Origin: Pseudomonas iranensis | GTDB lineage: Bacteria; Pseudomonadota; Gammaproteobacteria; Pseudomonadales; Pseudomonadaceae | Direction: 5' to 3' | DNA length: 64,000 bases | NCBI RefSeq assembly: GCF_014268585.2 | Contig: NZ_CP077092.1 | Location: forward strand, 4,278,001 to 4,342,000 | Part shown: positions 7,732 through 16,379 of the stretch, one piece after another | Layout of the letters: every line of letters begins with the position of its first letter | Numbering within the stretch: position 1 is the stretch's first letter | The notes under the pieces: model-generated | Databases searched by the model: none | Told to the model about the DNA's origin: nothing | The model's input: only the letters and a program-made list of their open reading frames with translations | Made by a program: the position numbers and the translations under genes

Positions 7732-8499
7732 ATGTCAGCACCTAATTCGAGTCAACGCATGATGCTCTCAGGGAACTTGGCGACGAGAAGTCCGCGCCCG
7801 ACAAATGATGAATCCGGTGTTCTTGCGCTGGGTCGTACACTGGGTGTGGCTGATCATTTCAGATCGCTGATCGCAAAGCACCTGCAGTCCGATATGATCC
7901 TGGAAACAGGTGCTTTCACTAGTTCATATAAGCAGCACGGCTACATAGGTTCCTATCGCGCCATTTTCGTCATCATCGATAGTCCACAAGCCATCGAAGA
8001 AAATCTGGCCCTGGTGCAGACCCTGCGCGATGACAACTTGAAGCCGCTTATTTGCGCAATTGTCACCGGCCGCGGTGCCGTCAACAGAATCAAGTATTTC
8101 CTCGCCGGGGCGGATGCCTGTATCAAGCTCAACACATTAAGCGATGACAGCGAAGACTTGCTGGCGGAGTTCTTCAACAGCGAAGACTGGCTACGAGATA
8201 TCAATCTCACGCTTGATCCGACGCGGATCTGCCTGATGGACAGTCGGCGCAAACTGGATATTTCTTTCGCCGAAATGAAGATCCTCGAGGCCTTTGCGCA
8301 CACCGGCAATCACATTCTGAGTCATGATGAAATCGCCAGCATCATGGGCCTCAACGCCAATTTCTACGACCCTCGGGCACTGGAAAAATCAATCAGTCGC
8401 TTGCGTGGAAAAATCAAGGACATGTATGGTACAAACGCGATTCAGAGCATCCGCGGCTACGGCTATCGCCTGATGCGGGGCCTGATATCGACTGCCTGA
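7732..8499 (+). CDS. Winged-helix regulator with a degenerate receiver-like domain (exopolysaccharide locus)
   Basis: About 255 residues from the ATG at 7732; a TTG at 7693 would add 13. Neither start has a good ribosome site. The C-terminal 90 residues are an OmpR/PhoB-type winged helix (LDISFAEMKILEAF, later SISRLRGKIK and IQSIRGYGYRLM). The N-terminal half resembles a receiver fold (FVIIDSP, then AGADACIKL in place of GADDYLxKP), but the acidic pocket of a working receiver is not evident. It probably binds DNA without classical phosphorylation. A related regulator follows at 8777, and both precede the exopolysaccharide genes. Confidence 0.72.
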   Translation: MSAPNSSQRMMLSGNLATRSPRPTNDESGVLALGRTLGVADHFRSLIAKHLQSDMILETGAFTSSYKQHGYIGSYRAIFVIIDSPQAIEENLALVQTLRDDNLKPLICAIVTGRGAVNRIKYFLAGADACIKLNTLSDDSEDLLAEFFNSEDWLRDINLTLDPTRICLMDSRRKLDISFAEMKILEAFAHTGNHILSHDEIASIMGLNANFYDPRALEKSISRLRGKIKDMYGTNAIQSIRGYGYRLMRGLISTA

Positions 8500-8520
8500 G
8501 TCTCGGGCAGTCTTCCCTTT
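8490..8520 (+). terminator. Probable terminator overlapping the stop codon
   Basis: GACTGCC (8490-8496) and GGCAGTC (8506-8512) pair around the TGA stop and are followed by TTCCCTTTT. The stem is short, so termination may be partial. Confidence 0.45.
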
Positions 8521-8776
8521 TGCATACGTACGAAGGATCGTCTGATGCAGCCATATCGTTCCAATTGCGCCTCATACTTATTAAAACTCAAGCACTTGAA
8601 TGAGCACGGCATCACGCCACATAACAATAAAACTCCATAACATAGCAGCAGATCGAGTGGAATTTATCGATGGCCATTTTCGGCCAGAACCCTGCCTACG
8701 ATTACTTCCGAGGAAGTCATTGCTCGCCTGCCGATTTATCTTTTAGCCAATTTTGGTGTGTATTTAGGAGAGAGAC

Positions 8777-9436
8777 ATGGAAACGAGTACAACCCTCCCC
8801 AGAAAATATTTTGTTGTTGTGACGCACAGCACAACGTCGCAACGTGAACTGGAAAGCATCTTGTCCAGTGAGCGTTTCAATTCGTTTGGCACGTCGCAGG
8901 CACAAATGTTTGTTGAAGGTGTTGCTTCGCCCTCTTCCGCCCCGATGGTCATGGAGTTCAGTTACCCAAGCCTCAGCCGAAAGAATGTTGCGCGCAGTAT
9001 CGAACATGATACTCAACGCATACTGGCCACTCTTGAAAATGAATGGCGAGCCGCGCAAACAGACAATCCGTTTCAAAGCTTCCCGACCCGCAGTGCAGAA
9101 CGCGCTCATATCTCCAATGTCAGCGAGAGCACTGAGCCTTGCAGCGATACCTGGCATCTCGACGATGAACAAGGCGTGTTGCTCAAGGACAATGTTGCGA
9201 TCAGCCTGACTGGCCTGGAAACCGCTCTGGTCAGGAAAATGCTGAGCCATGAAGAGCGCGTGGTCAGTCGTGATGACCTGATCATCAGCATTGGTCGGGA
9301 ACCCGAGCAATACCGTGGCCTGGAAATGTGCCTGAGCCGATTGCAGGATAAATTCAAGAGCGCAAGTAATGGCGAGCGATTGTTCCGAGCCGTAAGAAAT
9401 CGCGGATATTGCCTGATTCAAGAAGTCGTTGCGTAA
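8777..9436 (+). CDS. Second winged-helix regulator of the exopolysaccharide locus
   Basis: A 219-residue protein with AGGAGAGAGAC directly before the ATG. The C-terminal 80-90 residues form a PhoB-like winged helix: ISLTGLETALVRKML, then MCLSRLQDKF and LFRAVRNRGYCLIQ. The N-terminal part (KYFVVVTHSTTSQRELESIL) does not show a usable receiver pocket. It shares architecture with the regulator at 7732 but is diverged, so they may be an old duplication. It lies upstream of the initiating transferase gene and is probably a local regulator. Confidence 0.7.
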   Translation: METSTTLPRKYFVVVTHSTTSQRELESILSSERFNSFGTSQAQMFVEGVASPSSAPMVMEFSYPSLSRKNVARSIEHDTQRILATLENEWRAAQTDNPFQSFPTRSAERAHISNVSESTEPCSDTWHLDDEQGVLLKDNVAISLTGLETALVRKMLSHEERVVSRDDLIISIGREPEQYRGLEMCLSRLQDKFKSASNGERLFRAVRNRGYCLIQEVVA

Positions 9437-9827
9437 CCGAAGACGACCTTCAAACCGAGACAAACAGATATAAAGTGCGACTACAACAACAAGAAGAGCA
9501 CTCTGTTTGGGTTTACCCTCCCTGATTCGATAAAAGCTTCCCTGCCTCCACCCTTCAACAGTAACAAATACGTCCCCGCTTTTTCATCCCCCGCTCTACG
9601 ACCTTTTCTAACAACCTTCTATTTAAATATTAAAAAGTTGGCACTGTGCCATCTTGTTAGAACTCGTCAGACACCATTCCCGGCAATAACTTAGTCTATT
9701 GGCTGACGACAGTTCGGCTCTCGATGTTGTTACCTCAAGACACTCGCTAAAACAAAAACAATAAGTCTGCATAACAACTCGGCTTTCAACTGTTGAAACC
9801 TGAATGGACGTCTTTTGGGGATATCGT
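9437..9827 (+). other. AT-rich control region upstream of the initiating transferase
   Basis: This 391 bp non-coding stretch contains TCTAACAA (9607-9614) and its inverse TTGTTAGA (9654-9661), with the perfect 13-base palindrome TGGCACTGTGCCA (9639-9651) between them. The Shine-Dalgarno-like TTGGGGATATC precedes the ATG at 9828. This looks like a regulated promoter region. Confidence 0.5.
9639..9651. promoter_or_regulatory. Candidate operator TGGCACTGTGCCA
   Basis: A perfect palindrome (TGGCAC-T-GTGCCA) flanked by inverted TCTAACAA/TTGTTAGA octamers, 177 bp before the initiating transferase gene. It does not fit a sigma-54 promoter because no GC doublet lies at the right distance. The binding protein is unknown. 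Confidence 0.4.
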
Positions 9828-11222
9828 ATGGATCTTTCTCTCAGTATTAATCGAAGCACGGGCCTCAAGGGACTGACCTTTTGGGGCCAATGGGCGCTGG
9901 CACAGGCTTTCGTTGTGACGCTGCTGTTCATTCTCGCTGAACAGCACACCGGCACCGTCGCGTTCTACTACCGAATGTGCGCCACCCTCGCCGTCCTGGC
10001 GTCGGTGCCGGCTTACACATTCAGCGGCGTTTATCGCAAACGCGACAACTACCTGACCGGCCTCGGCCGCTTGTTCATGGGCTGGTCGATGACCATGGCC
10101 GCGCTGGCGTGCATCGCGTTTGTCTGCCAGGCCGATGAGCTGTTTTCCCGTCAGGTGATTCTGAGCTGGGCGGTGTATGGCTTCCTCGGTCAGGCGTTCC
10201 TCTACGCGCCGCTGCATGCGTTTTCCAAGTACTACCAGCGTTCGCGTAAAAGCGAACACCGGACGTTGATCGTCGGTACTGGCGAATTGGCGTTGGGCCT
10301 GGCGAAAAAGCTCAGCCAACTGGAAAACCTGCCGCTGATCGGTCTGGTCAGCAACGGTGACAAACCGGTCCTCGCTTCCGACGCACCGCGTGTCGTTGGC
10401 GCTCAGGACGAGTTGCTTGAGCTGATCGAAGCCCACGACATTCGCCGCCTCTACATTACCCTGCCGCTGTGCGAAGCCGCGAAAATCGAAGCGATGTATG
10501 TCGATTTGCTCGGCGCCAACGTCGATGTGGTGTGGGTGCCGGACTTGAACAGCCTGACCCTGCTCAATCATTCGGTGAAAGTCGTGGACGGCCTGCCGGC
10601 GATTTACCTCAACGAAAGCCCGCTGACCAGCCGCCCCACCGCTGCTCTAAGCAAGAGTCTGGTTGAGAAAACCGTGGCATTCCTGGCGATCATCGCGCTC
10701 AGTCCGCTGCTGTTGATCATCGCTCTGGCGGTAAAACTCAACTCGCCCGGCCCGGTGTTTTTCAAGCAGGACCGCCATGGCTGGAACGGCAAGGTGATCA
10801 AGGTCTGGAAATTCCGCTCGATGCGTGTCCACGATGACCGCGAAGTGAAACAGGCCAGCCGCAATGACTCGCGCATTACCGCAGTAGGCCGTTTTATTCG
10901 CCGCACTTCCCTGGATGAGTTGCCGCAACTGTTCAACGTGTTGCAGGGGCACATGGCGCTGGTAGGTCCACGGCCGCATGCGGTGGCGCACAACAATTAC
11001 TACTCGGGCAAGATCCTCGCTTACATGGCCCGTCACCGAATCAAACCGGGCATCACTGGCCTGGCACAGATCAGTGGCTGCCGCGGTGAGACCGACACCA
11101 TTGACAAGATGCAGAAGCGTGTCGAGATCGACCTGCAGTACATCAACAGCTGGTCGTTGTGGCTGGATCTGAAGATCCTGGTGAAGACGCCGTTTACGTT
11201 GTTGTCGAAGGATATTTACTGA
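9828..11222 (+). CDS. Undecaprenyl-phosphate glucose phosphotransferase (PslA/WcaJ-like)
   Basis: A 464-residue membrane enzyme that transfers hexose-1-phosphate, usually glucose-1-phosphate from UDP-glucose, to undecaprenyl phosphate, the first step of the exopolysaccharide repeat. It has an N-terminal group of membrane helices (to about residue 130), a Rossmann-like CoA-binding-type middle (RTLIVGTGELALGLAK), a further hydrophobic helix, and the catalytic bacterial sugar transferase domain with WKFRSMR, DELPQLFNVLQG and GPRPHA. The ATG at 9828 is preferred over 9804 because TTGGGGATATCGT precedes it. It stands alone on the plus strand between regulators and the divergent gfc-like genes. Confidence 0.9.
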   Translation: MDLSLSINRSTGLKGLTFWGQWALAQAFVVTLLFILAEQHTGTVAFYYRMCATLAVLASVPAYTFSGVYRKRDNYLTGLGRLFMGWSMTMAALACIAFVCQADELFSRQVILSWAVYGFLGQAFLYAPLHAFSKYYQRSRKSEHRTLIVGTGELALGLAKKLSQLENLPLIGLVSNGDKPVLASDAPRVVGAQDELLELIEAHDIRRLYITLPLCEAAKIEAMYVDLLGANVDVVWVPDLNSLTLLNHSVKVVDGLPAIYLNESPLTSRPTAALSKSLVEKTVAFLAIIALSPLLLIIALAVKLNSPGPVFFKQDRHGWNGKVIKVWKFRSMRVHDDREVKQASRNDSRITAVGRFIRRTSLDELPQLFNVLQGHMALVGPRPHAVAHNNYYSGKILAYMARHRIKPGITGLAQISGCRGETDTIDKMQKRVEIDLQYINSWSLWLDLKILVKTPFTLLSKDIY

Positions 11223-11242
11223 GGTTCAGCGCTGCAGATCAC

Positions 11243-11266
11243 AAGGGGACGAAAGTCCCCTTTTTT
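11243..11266 (+). terminator. Rho-independent terminator
   Basis: AAGGGGAC-GAAA-GTCCCCTT followed by TTTT, 20 bp after the stop of the initiating transferase gene. A textbook hairpin with a GAAA loop. Confidence 0.9.
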
Positions 11267-11311
11267 GTGGGCGGGATTTGGGTAACCAGTATCGACTACA
11301 GGTGCGCCCCC

Positions 11312-11400
11312 GTGGGAGCGAGCCTGCTCGCGAAAGCGGTGTGTCAGGCGATGGAGACGTTGGATGTGCCGGACCATTCGCGAGCAGGCTCGCTCCCACA
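11312..11400. repeat. REPIN-like REP doublet 1
   Basis: A forward REP (GTGGGAGCGAGCCTGCTCGC at 11312) and an inverted copy ending at 11400 flank about 40 bp. First of three doublets in near-tandem array. Confidence 0.85.
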
Positions 11401-11446
11401 GGGATTCGGGTGATGACCAGGATGTGTGGCGTGACGCCGATTAAGT

Positions 11447-11535
11447 GTAGGAGCGAGCCTGCTCGCGAAAGCGGTGTGTCAGGCGATGGCGATGTTGAAT
11501 GTGTCGGCGCCTTCGCGAGCAGGCTCGCTCCCACA
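11447..11535. repeat. REPIN-like REP doublet 2
   Basis: Forward REP variant (GTAGGAGCGAGCCTGCTCGC) at 11447 and inverted copy ending at 11535. It begins 135 bp after doublet 1, and the inner spacer is clearly related to those of doublets 1 and 3. Confidence 0.85.
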
Positions 11536-11580
11536 GGGATCAGGGTTCGGGTCGAAAACTGTGCTGTAACACAACCCCCT

Positions 11581-11670
11581 GTGGGAGCGAGCCTGCTCGC
11601 GAAAGCGGTGTGCCAGGCGATGAAGATGTTGGATGCGCCGGCGCCTTCGCGAGCAGGCTCGCTCCCACAG
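11581..11670. repeat. REPIN-like REP doublet 3
   Basis: Forward REP at 11581 and inverted copy ending at 11670, 134 bp after doublet 2. It ends 9 bp from the stop of the YjbH-like gene and may cap its transcript. Confidence 0.85.
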
Positions 11671-11678
11671 ACCAGCGC

Positions 11679-13757
11679 TTACTCGGTAATCTTCTCGAAG
11701 TTGCGATAGAACATGTCCCCTTCCCGGCTATCCGTCATCGAGTGCAGTTGATAGCTGCGGCTCAGTCTGGCGCCGCCATCTCGGGTCAGTGGCGCCCAGA
11801 CCAGGTTGGCGCGGCGCATGGTCGACATGCTCATCATTTCGTCGAACGGGATCGACAGGTACAGGCCTTTGTCGAAACTACCTTCACCATATTCCGCGCT
11901 GCTGGCCGTGGTGATGGTTGCCCAGGCACCGACGCGCACGCCGTTGAAGAACTCACGCGAGATGTCCACGGTGGTGCCCCAGTCTCCGGCCAGATAGCGA
12001 CCGACACTGACCGCCGCCAGCGTGTCGAAAGGCAGGTCGGTATAGCCGGTGATATGCCCGGTCACGACCGAGTAATCGCGCAAGGCAAAGCCCTGATCGA
12101 AATCACGCTGGCGCACCCAGTTCAGGTCCGCGCCCAGCGACCAGCGCTCGCCGGTCGGGCGGAACAACACTTCCGCGCCGACACCGGCAAACATTGATTC
12201 CAGATAACCGCCGTACACCATGCCGTACAGGTCTTTATCCAACTGCTCGGCATGGCTGAGCTGGAACAACGGCATGGTCGTGTTTGACGTGGTCAGATAC
12301 TGGCGCAGATCCGTGCGCACGCGGGGCAATCCGCTCGGCGCGTCGTAGACGAATTTGTCGAAGTTGTTGACCAGGTTGGCGCTGAGCAAACCGCTCCACC
12401 AGGTGTTGCGGTTGAAGCGATATTCCGCGTCCGCATCAGCACTGAATTGATAGAGCAAACCATCCGGGCCGCCGACGTTCTGCTTGAAGCCCAGACCCAC
12501 GCCATAGCTGAAATGCTGCGGCGCTTCGGTGTAGAGGGTTTTCTCGTTGTGCGGCATCGCCGGGTTGATTTCGGTGGTGCGGTGCAGCGCCTCCAAGGGT
12601 TCCTCGTTGTTGATCACTTCGCGAAAGGTCTGGCGCGGCAGGCTGGTTTCTTCCAGCGGCAAGTCGTAGCGCTTGTTGACCACGGTGAACCAGTCGATGT
12701 CGTCGTTGACGCTGTTGTCGAGAATCCGGCTCGCGCGGCCAACGGCTTTGGACGAATGGAAATAACGCTGCTGCTCGCCATAGACGATCAATTCGGAATC
12801 GCGCTGGCTGATGCGCTCGACCTTGTACCCGGCATTCTGCTGCAAACGCCGCGACACATCGGCCCAGTTGACCTGTTCCATCGAGGTCGTCGGCGCCTTC
12901 GCCGGCAACGGTTCGGGGGTCGGATCGTAGGTCTTGGCCGGCGCCTTGCGGCTGACGAAATTGGTGTGAAAGGTCACGCCGAACATCGCCGTATTGCCCC
13001 GCTCCCACGCGGCGCTCAAGTCGATCGAATCGGTCACCTTGAACACCGCGCCGAGGTTGATCGGCGAGTCCTGTTTGATCTCGTTGTCCTTCGGCTCGTT
13101 TTTGTAGTCGTTACCTTCGAATTCAAGCTTCAGACTCAGCCGATCCCAAGGCGTCTGGTAGCTCACGCCACCGAACAGCGAAGGCTTGCCACGAAAGTAT
13201 GAGCCGGAGTTGACGTCGCCGGTGCCTTCCAGCGCCGGGCGCGTGTCGAAGCGATTGCTGACGTAGCCCAGCGGGTTGTCCAAGTCGCCGCGATTACCGA
13301 TGTAGCCCCAGGCAATGCCGGCGCTGAAGTCGAAATTGTCGAAGCGCTTGTTGGCGACGAAGAATTCGCTGGAGAACAAACCGGTACCACCGATATCTCG
13401 AAAGCCCAGCGCCACTTCCGGCGCCCAGTGGCTTTCCTGCCACAGGCGTACCTTGGCGTCGACCGCCTTGTCCTTGTAGCTTTGACTGCCGCTGAGGGCC
13501 TCCGAGCCGTACGGCCGGTTGGTGATCGCGGTGTAGCGAAACGAACCTTCGAGCCAGTCCAGCGGTTGCAACGACACGCTGTAGCGGCTGTAGGGATCGG
13601 TGCGGTTGGCATTGACGCTCAGCTCGCCGGCCGGGGCCATGCGCGCCGTCGGCGTCTGCAACAGACCGGCGCCACCGAAGTCATTCTGGGTGATACGCGA
13701 CTCGGCGTGAGCCAGACCGCAGGGCAATAACAACACAGCTGCAAAACGTAACTTCAA
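11679..13757 (-). CDS. YjbH/GfcD-family outer-membrane exopolysaccharide protein
   Basis: A 692-residue exported protein: signal peptide about residues 1-18 (ending AHA), then segments rich in alternating aromatic and polar residues, as expected of outer-membrane beta structure. The N-terminal GAGLLQTPTARMAPAGELSVN and the C-terminal ERWSLGADLNWVRQRDF are typical of YjbH. YjbH/GfcD proteins belong to EPS and group 4 capsule loci and are thought to aid export. The start codon is TTG at 13757, sharing TTGA with the stop of the preceding gene, so translation is coupled. It is last in the gfc-like operon. Confidence 0.87.
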   Translation of the reverse strand: MKLRFAAVLLLPCGLAHAESRITQNDFGGAGLLQTPTARMAPAGELSVNANRTDPYSRYSVSLQPLDWLEGSFRYTAITNRPYGSEALSGSQSYKDKAVDAKVRLWQESHWAPEVALGFRDIGGTGLFSSEFFVANKRFDNFDFSAGIAWGYIGNRGDLDNPLGYVSNRFDTRPALEGTGDVNSGSYFRGKPSLFGGVSYQTPWDRLSLKLEFEGNDYKNEPKDNEIKQDSPINLGAVFKVTDSIDLSAAWERGNTAMFGVTFHTNFVSRKAPAKTYDPTPEPLPAKAPTTSMEQVNWADVSRRLQQNAGYKVERISQRDSELIVYGEQQRYFHSSKAVGRASRILDNSVNDDIDWFTVVNKRYDLPLEETSLPRQTFREVINNEEPLEALHRTTEINPAMPHNEKTLYTEAPQHFSYGVGLGFKQNVGGPDGLLYQFSADADAEYRFNRNTWWSGLLSANLVNNFDKFVYDAPSGLPRVRTDLRQYLTTSNTTMPLFQLSHAEQLDKDLYGMVYGGYLESMFAGVGAEVLFRPTGERWSLGADLNWVRQRDFDQGFALRDYSVVTGHITGYTDLPFDTLAAVSVGRYLAGDWGTTVDISREFFNGVRVGAWATITTASSAEYGEGSFDKGLYLSIPFDEMMSMSTMRRANLVWAPLTRDGGARLSRSYQLHSMTDSREGDMFYRNFEKITE

Positions 13758-14515
13758 CGAACCACCTCGGCCAGCTGCGTGGCAATGAATTCGGCCAACT
13801 GCTGATTCAATTCAGGAAGAGGCGGATCAAGATCATCATTTTTTATCGGTACCAGAATCCTGCTTCCGGCCACCGGAAACTGCCCGGACTCGCGATTCCA
13901 GTGCGCGATGCCGACGCGCCGCGAAACGCCGTTGGGCTGGATCAACCACAGGTAATCGGCCTCGGCATCGTCGAGAATCGAGCAGCCTTCGAGATATTCG
14001 CGCGCCTCTTGCAACGGCTGATAGGGCAAGTGGCATGGCTCGGTGACCGCGCCCAACACCTGCACTTCATCAACCCGTTTCGGATAGATCAGCCGATCGC
14101 CGTCATCCAGACGAATGTTGCGCGCGAAGCCGACTTCCACCGCCACCGGATCGAGGTCAGCGATCTGCCGTCCGGTCACTGGCATTTGTCGGACTTCTTC
14201 AGCAACCCGCTGTGCCAGTGCCGCGCGGCTTGGCCGATCGAACAGCGTTGCCATGCGTTGCAGCACCTCGAGATCGAACAACACGCCGACCTTGAGCCGT
14301 GTCTGTTCCTCGACCAGCGACTGGCGCAACAAGCCGCCCGCCAGCCAATAGCCTTCGGCATTGGGCACGGCTTCGCTGATCACATCGAACAGGCGTCCAC
14401 CCGGCGGCAATGCGATCGGACCGGGATTGGCGACGTCGCCGGACACAGTGACGGCGGCCTGACTCGCCCCTGCGATCAGCAAAAGACCCGCCGCGATCAG
14501 GCTTAAGCGCTTCAC
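13754..14515 (-). CDS. GfcC/YjbG-family periplasmic protein
   Basis: A 253-residue protein with a signal peptide (residues 1-20, ending SQA). VTVSGDVANPGPIALPPGGRLFDVISEA, split over the first 50 residues, resembles the ubiquitin-like SLBB-type fold of GfcC; a second such segment (YPKRVDEVQVLGAV) lies near residue 145. GfcC-type proteins act in the periplasm in polysaccharide export, perhaps with Wza. The start is a GTG at 14515 overlapping the previous stop (GTGA), and it overlaps the next gene by four bases. Confidence 0.83.
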   Translation of the reverse strand: MKRLSLIAAGLLLIAGASQAAVTVSGDVANPGPIALPPGGRLFDVISEAVPNAEGYWLAGGLLRQSLVEEQTRLKVGVLFDLEVLQRMATLFDRPSRAALAQRVAEEVRQMPVTGRQIADLDPVAVEVGFARNIRLDDGDRLIYPKRVDEVQVLGAVTEPCHLPYQPLQEAREYLEGCSILDDAEADYLWLIQPNGVSRRVGIAHWNRESGQFPVAGSRILVPIKNDDLDPPLPELNQQLAEFIATQLAEVVR

Positions 14516-15177
14516 GGCAGATGCCTGCGGTCAGGAGTCAATTGCACCAGCTTCACGCGCAGTTGCGAGGTCAGTTGTTGCTCGCTTTGCAGAATGAAAC
14601 CGTCCCGCGGGTCGACCCAGTAACGGTTAGTCGCGCTGAGGCCGATGGCTGGGGCGTCGATCTGTTCATCGATGCGCAGCACCGAGTAAGGCTTGTCGAG
14701 AATGTCCAGGGTTTCGGTGGCGCGGCGCGAGAAGCGGCTGTTGACGATCACGCCGACTTCCTGGCCTTTGTACAGATCGATCCAGCGCCGTGTGGTGAAA
14801 CCGTCGGCGACGTGATGCAGGCCTTGCTTGAACGGCGAGTCATCGGCCAGCCGCGTGCCATCCAGATCGCCTTGCAGGCCGAGGCCGATGCTGCGCACGG
14901 CGAGGCCATCGCGCAGCAGCAAAACCTGCTTGCCGGAGGCGACCCAGAATTGCAGGTCTTCGCGCTCGCGCACCAGCGCCAGTACACCTGAGCCGGATGG
15001 CGTGGTCAGTTTCAGTTGCGGGTAGTTGACCCCGGCGACTTCGGCCGCTGTCACATCAACCTCGTCGGGGCCGACGACGGCGGCTTTGAGGTTGTTCAGC
15101 GATGCGCTCATCAGCGGGTTACAGCCGCACAGCAACGAGGCCGCCATCAGGCAGACGCCCACTTTCAATAGGTTCAC
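14512..15177 (-). CDS. GfcB/YjbF-family lipoprotein
   Basis: A 221-residue lipoprotein with lipobox LLCGC (modified cysteine 19). The C-terminal half (NRYWVDPRDGFILQSEQQL) matches the YjbF/GfcB pattern, and the outer membrane is its likely location. In E. coli this protein is encoded with Wza-, GfcC- and YjbH-type partners, as here. The start is GTG at 15177, 12 bp after the Wza-like gene, and the stop overlaps the next GTG start. Confidence 0.82.
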   Translation of the reverse strand: MNLLKVGVCLMAASLLCGCNPLMSASLNNLKAAVVGPDEVDVTAAEVAGVNYPQLKLTTPSGSGVLALVREREDLQFWVASGKQVLLLRDGLAVRSIGLGLQGDLDGTRLADDSPFKQGLHHVADGFTTRRWIDLYKGQEVGVIVNSRFSRRATETLDILDKPYSVLRIDEQIDAPAIGLSATNRYWVDPRDGFILQSEQQLTSQLRVKLVQLTPDRRHLP

Positions 15178-15189
15178 AGTCGGGCGGCC

Positions 15190-16305
15190 TTATTTGCTGT
15201 TGTTGCTGTATTCGCTCCAGTTCTTCGCTGCCGAAGCTCCGGTGCCGACAATCGACGCCGACGGCACCAACTGGCTGATGAAACGGTTCCAGCGAGTGAC
15301 GTTGGCCGGGCCGACGTAGACGACATCCTGCGGCCGCACCTGAAAGTGCGAGGCCAGCGCCATGGCGGTCGGCGATTCGGCTTCGAGCTGATAGATCTTC
15401 GCCGGCTCGACGTCGAGATTTTCCACGCCGCGAATCACGTACACCGCGTTGCCGTTGGAACTGGTCTGACTCAGGCCACCGACCGAACCGAGCACGTCGG
15501 ACAGGTTCATGGTTGCGGTCTTGAAGCTCAGCGCGCGCGGCTGGTTGACCTCGCCCATGACGTAGATGCGCTTGTTGTCGTTGTACGGCAGATACAGCTG
15601 ATCGCCGCCCTTGAGGTAGACGTTCTGCAGTTCGGAATCCTGCTGATTGAGCGTGTCGAGATTGAGCGGATACACCCGCCCGTTGCGCGTCAGCAGCAGG
15701 CCCGACAAGTCGGCGTTATTGGTGTCGATGCCAGCGGAACCGAGGGCTTCGACCACACTCAGCGGATTGGTCGAAATCGCTTGCGGGCCGGCCTTCGTGA
15801 CGGCGCCGGTGACCACGACTTTCTGGCTGGCGAAGCGCAACACCGCGACGTCGACCTGCGGCTCGGCGATGAATGCCGACAAACGCTGTTCGATGTCCGC
15901 GCGCAGTTGCTGGATAGTCCGGCCGGCCGCCTGGACTTCCTTGATGAACGGGTAATACAGCGTGCCATCGGAGCGCACCAGACGGCCGTTGGCATCGATC
16001 TGTTGTTGCGCGCCGGAGGGGGCAGTCAGCTCCGGGTGATCCCAGACGGTGATGTACAGCACGTCGTTGTTGCCGATGCGATATTCCGCCGGCGTCACCA
16101 GCAGTTCCGCCGGCAGCGACTCACGCTTCTGCGTGGCGCGGTTCATGGCGATCAGCTTCGGGGTGATCGGAATCAGCTCGACCCGACTGCTTTCGCTGGC
16201 ACCCTGGCGGGTGATATCGCTGGTGCTCAGGTACTGGCCGGGGGAAAACATGCAACCTTGCAAAGCGAGACTTGCCAACATTAAAAGATAAACACTACGA
16301 GTCAT
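15190..16305 (-). CDS. Wza/GfcE-like polysaccharide export outer-membrane lipoprotein
   Basis: A 371-residue lipoprotein, close to the length of Wza. Lipobox LQGC puts the lipidated Cys at 18. The polysaccharide export domain (YRIGNNDVLYITVWDHPELT, about residues 96-115) is followed by SLBB repeats (VVVTGAVTKAGPQAI and IYVMGEVNQPRAL). Wza forms the octameric outer-membrane channel for Wzy-dependent polymers and works with the Wzc kinase, encoded here in the other operon. It is preceded by the YjbE-like gene and a terminator-like hairpin. Confidence 0.92.
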   Translation of the reverse strand: MTRSVYLLMLASLALQGCMFSPGQYLSTSDITRQGASESSRVELIPITPKLIAMNRATQKRESLPAELLVTPAEYRIGNNDVLYITVWDHPELTAPSGAQQQIDANGRLVRSDGTLYYPFIKEVQAAGRTIQQLRADIEQRLSAFIAEPQVDVAVLRFASQKVVVTGAVTKAGPQAISTNPLSVVEALGSAGIDTNNADLSGLLLTRNGRVYPLNLDTLNQQDSELQNVYLKGGDQLYLPYNDNKRIYVMGEVNQPRALSFKTATMNLSDVLGSVGGLSQTSSNGNAVYVIRGVENLDVEPAKIYQLEAESPTAMALASHFQVRPQDVVYVGPANVTRWNRFISQLVPSASIVGTGASAAKNWSEYSNNSK

Positions 16306-16335
16306 AATGGCACTACGCTATTCAAGGGCGAATCC

Positions 16336-16369
16336 AAAAAACAAAGTCACCCGACTTGCGTCGGGCGAC
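16336..16369 (-). terminator. Terminator/attenuator between the YjbE-like and Wza-like genes
   Basis: On the minus strand GTCGCCCGAC-GCAA-GTCGGGTGAC is followed by TTTGTTTTTT. The arms are 16346-16355 and 16360-16369, with one G-U pair. It lies between two co-directional genes, so it probably gives high yFJ-type leader-gene expression with partial read-through into the export genes. Confidence 0.75.
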
Positions 16370-16379
16370 TCTGTACTGC

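Noticed and set aside
9636..9660. Possible sigma-54 promoter at TTGGCACTGTGCC
   Set aside because: TGGCAC is present but no TTGC element lies five bases downstream; the sequence is better read as a palindrome.
11312..11670. Regular repeats that might be a CRISPR array
   Set aside because: Units are palindromic REP doublets with related, not unique, spacers, and no cas genes are near.
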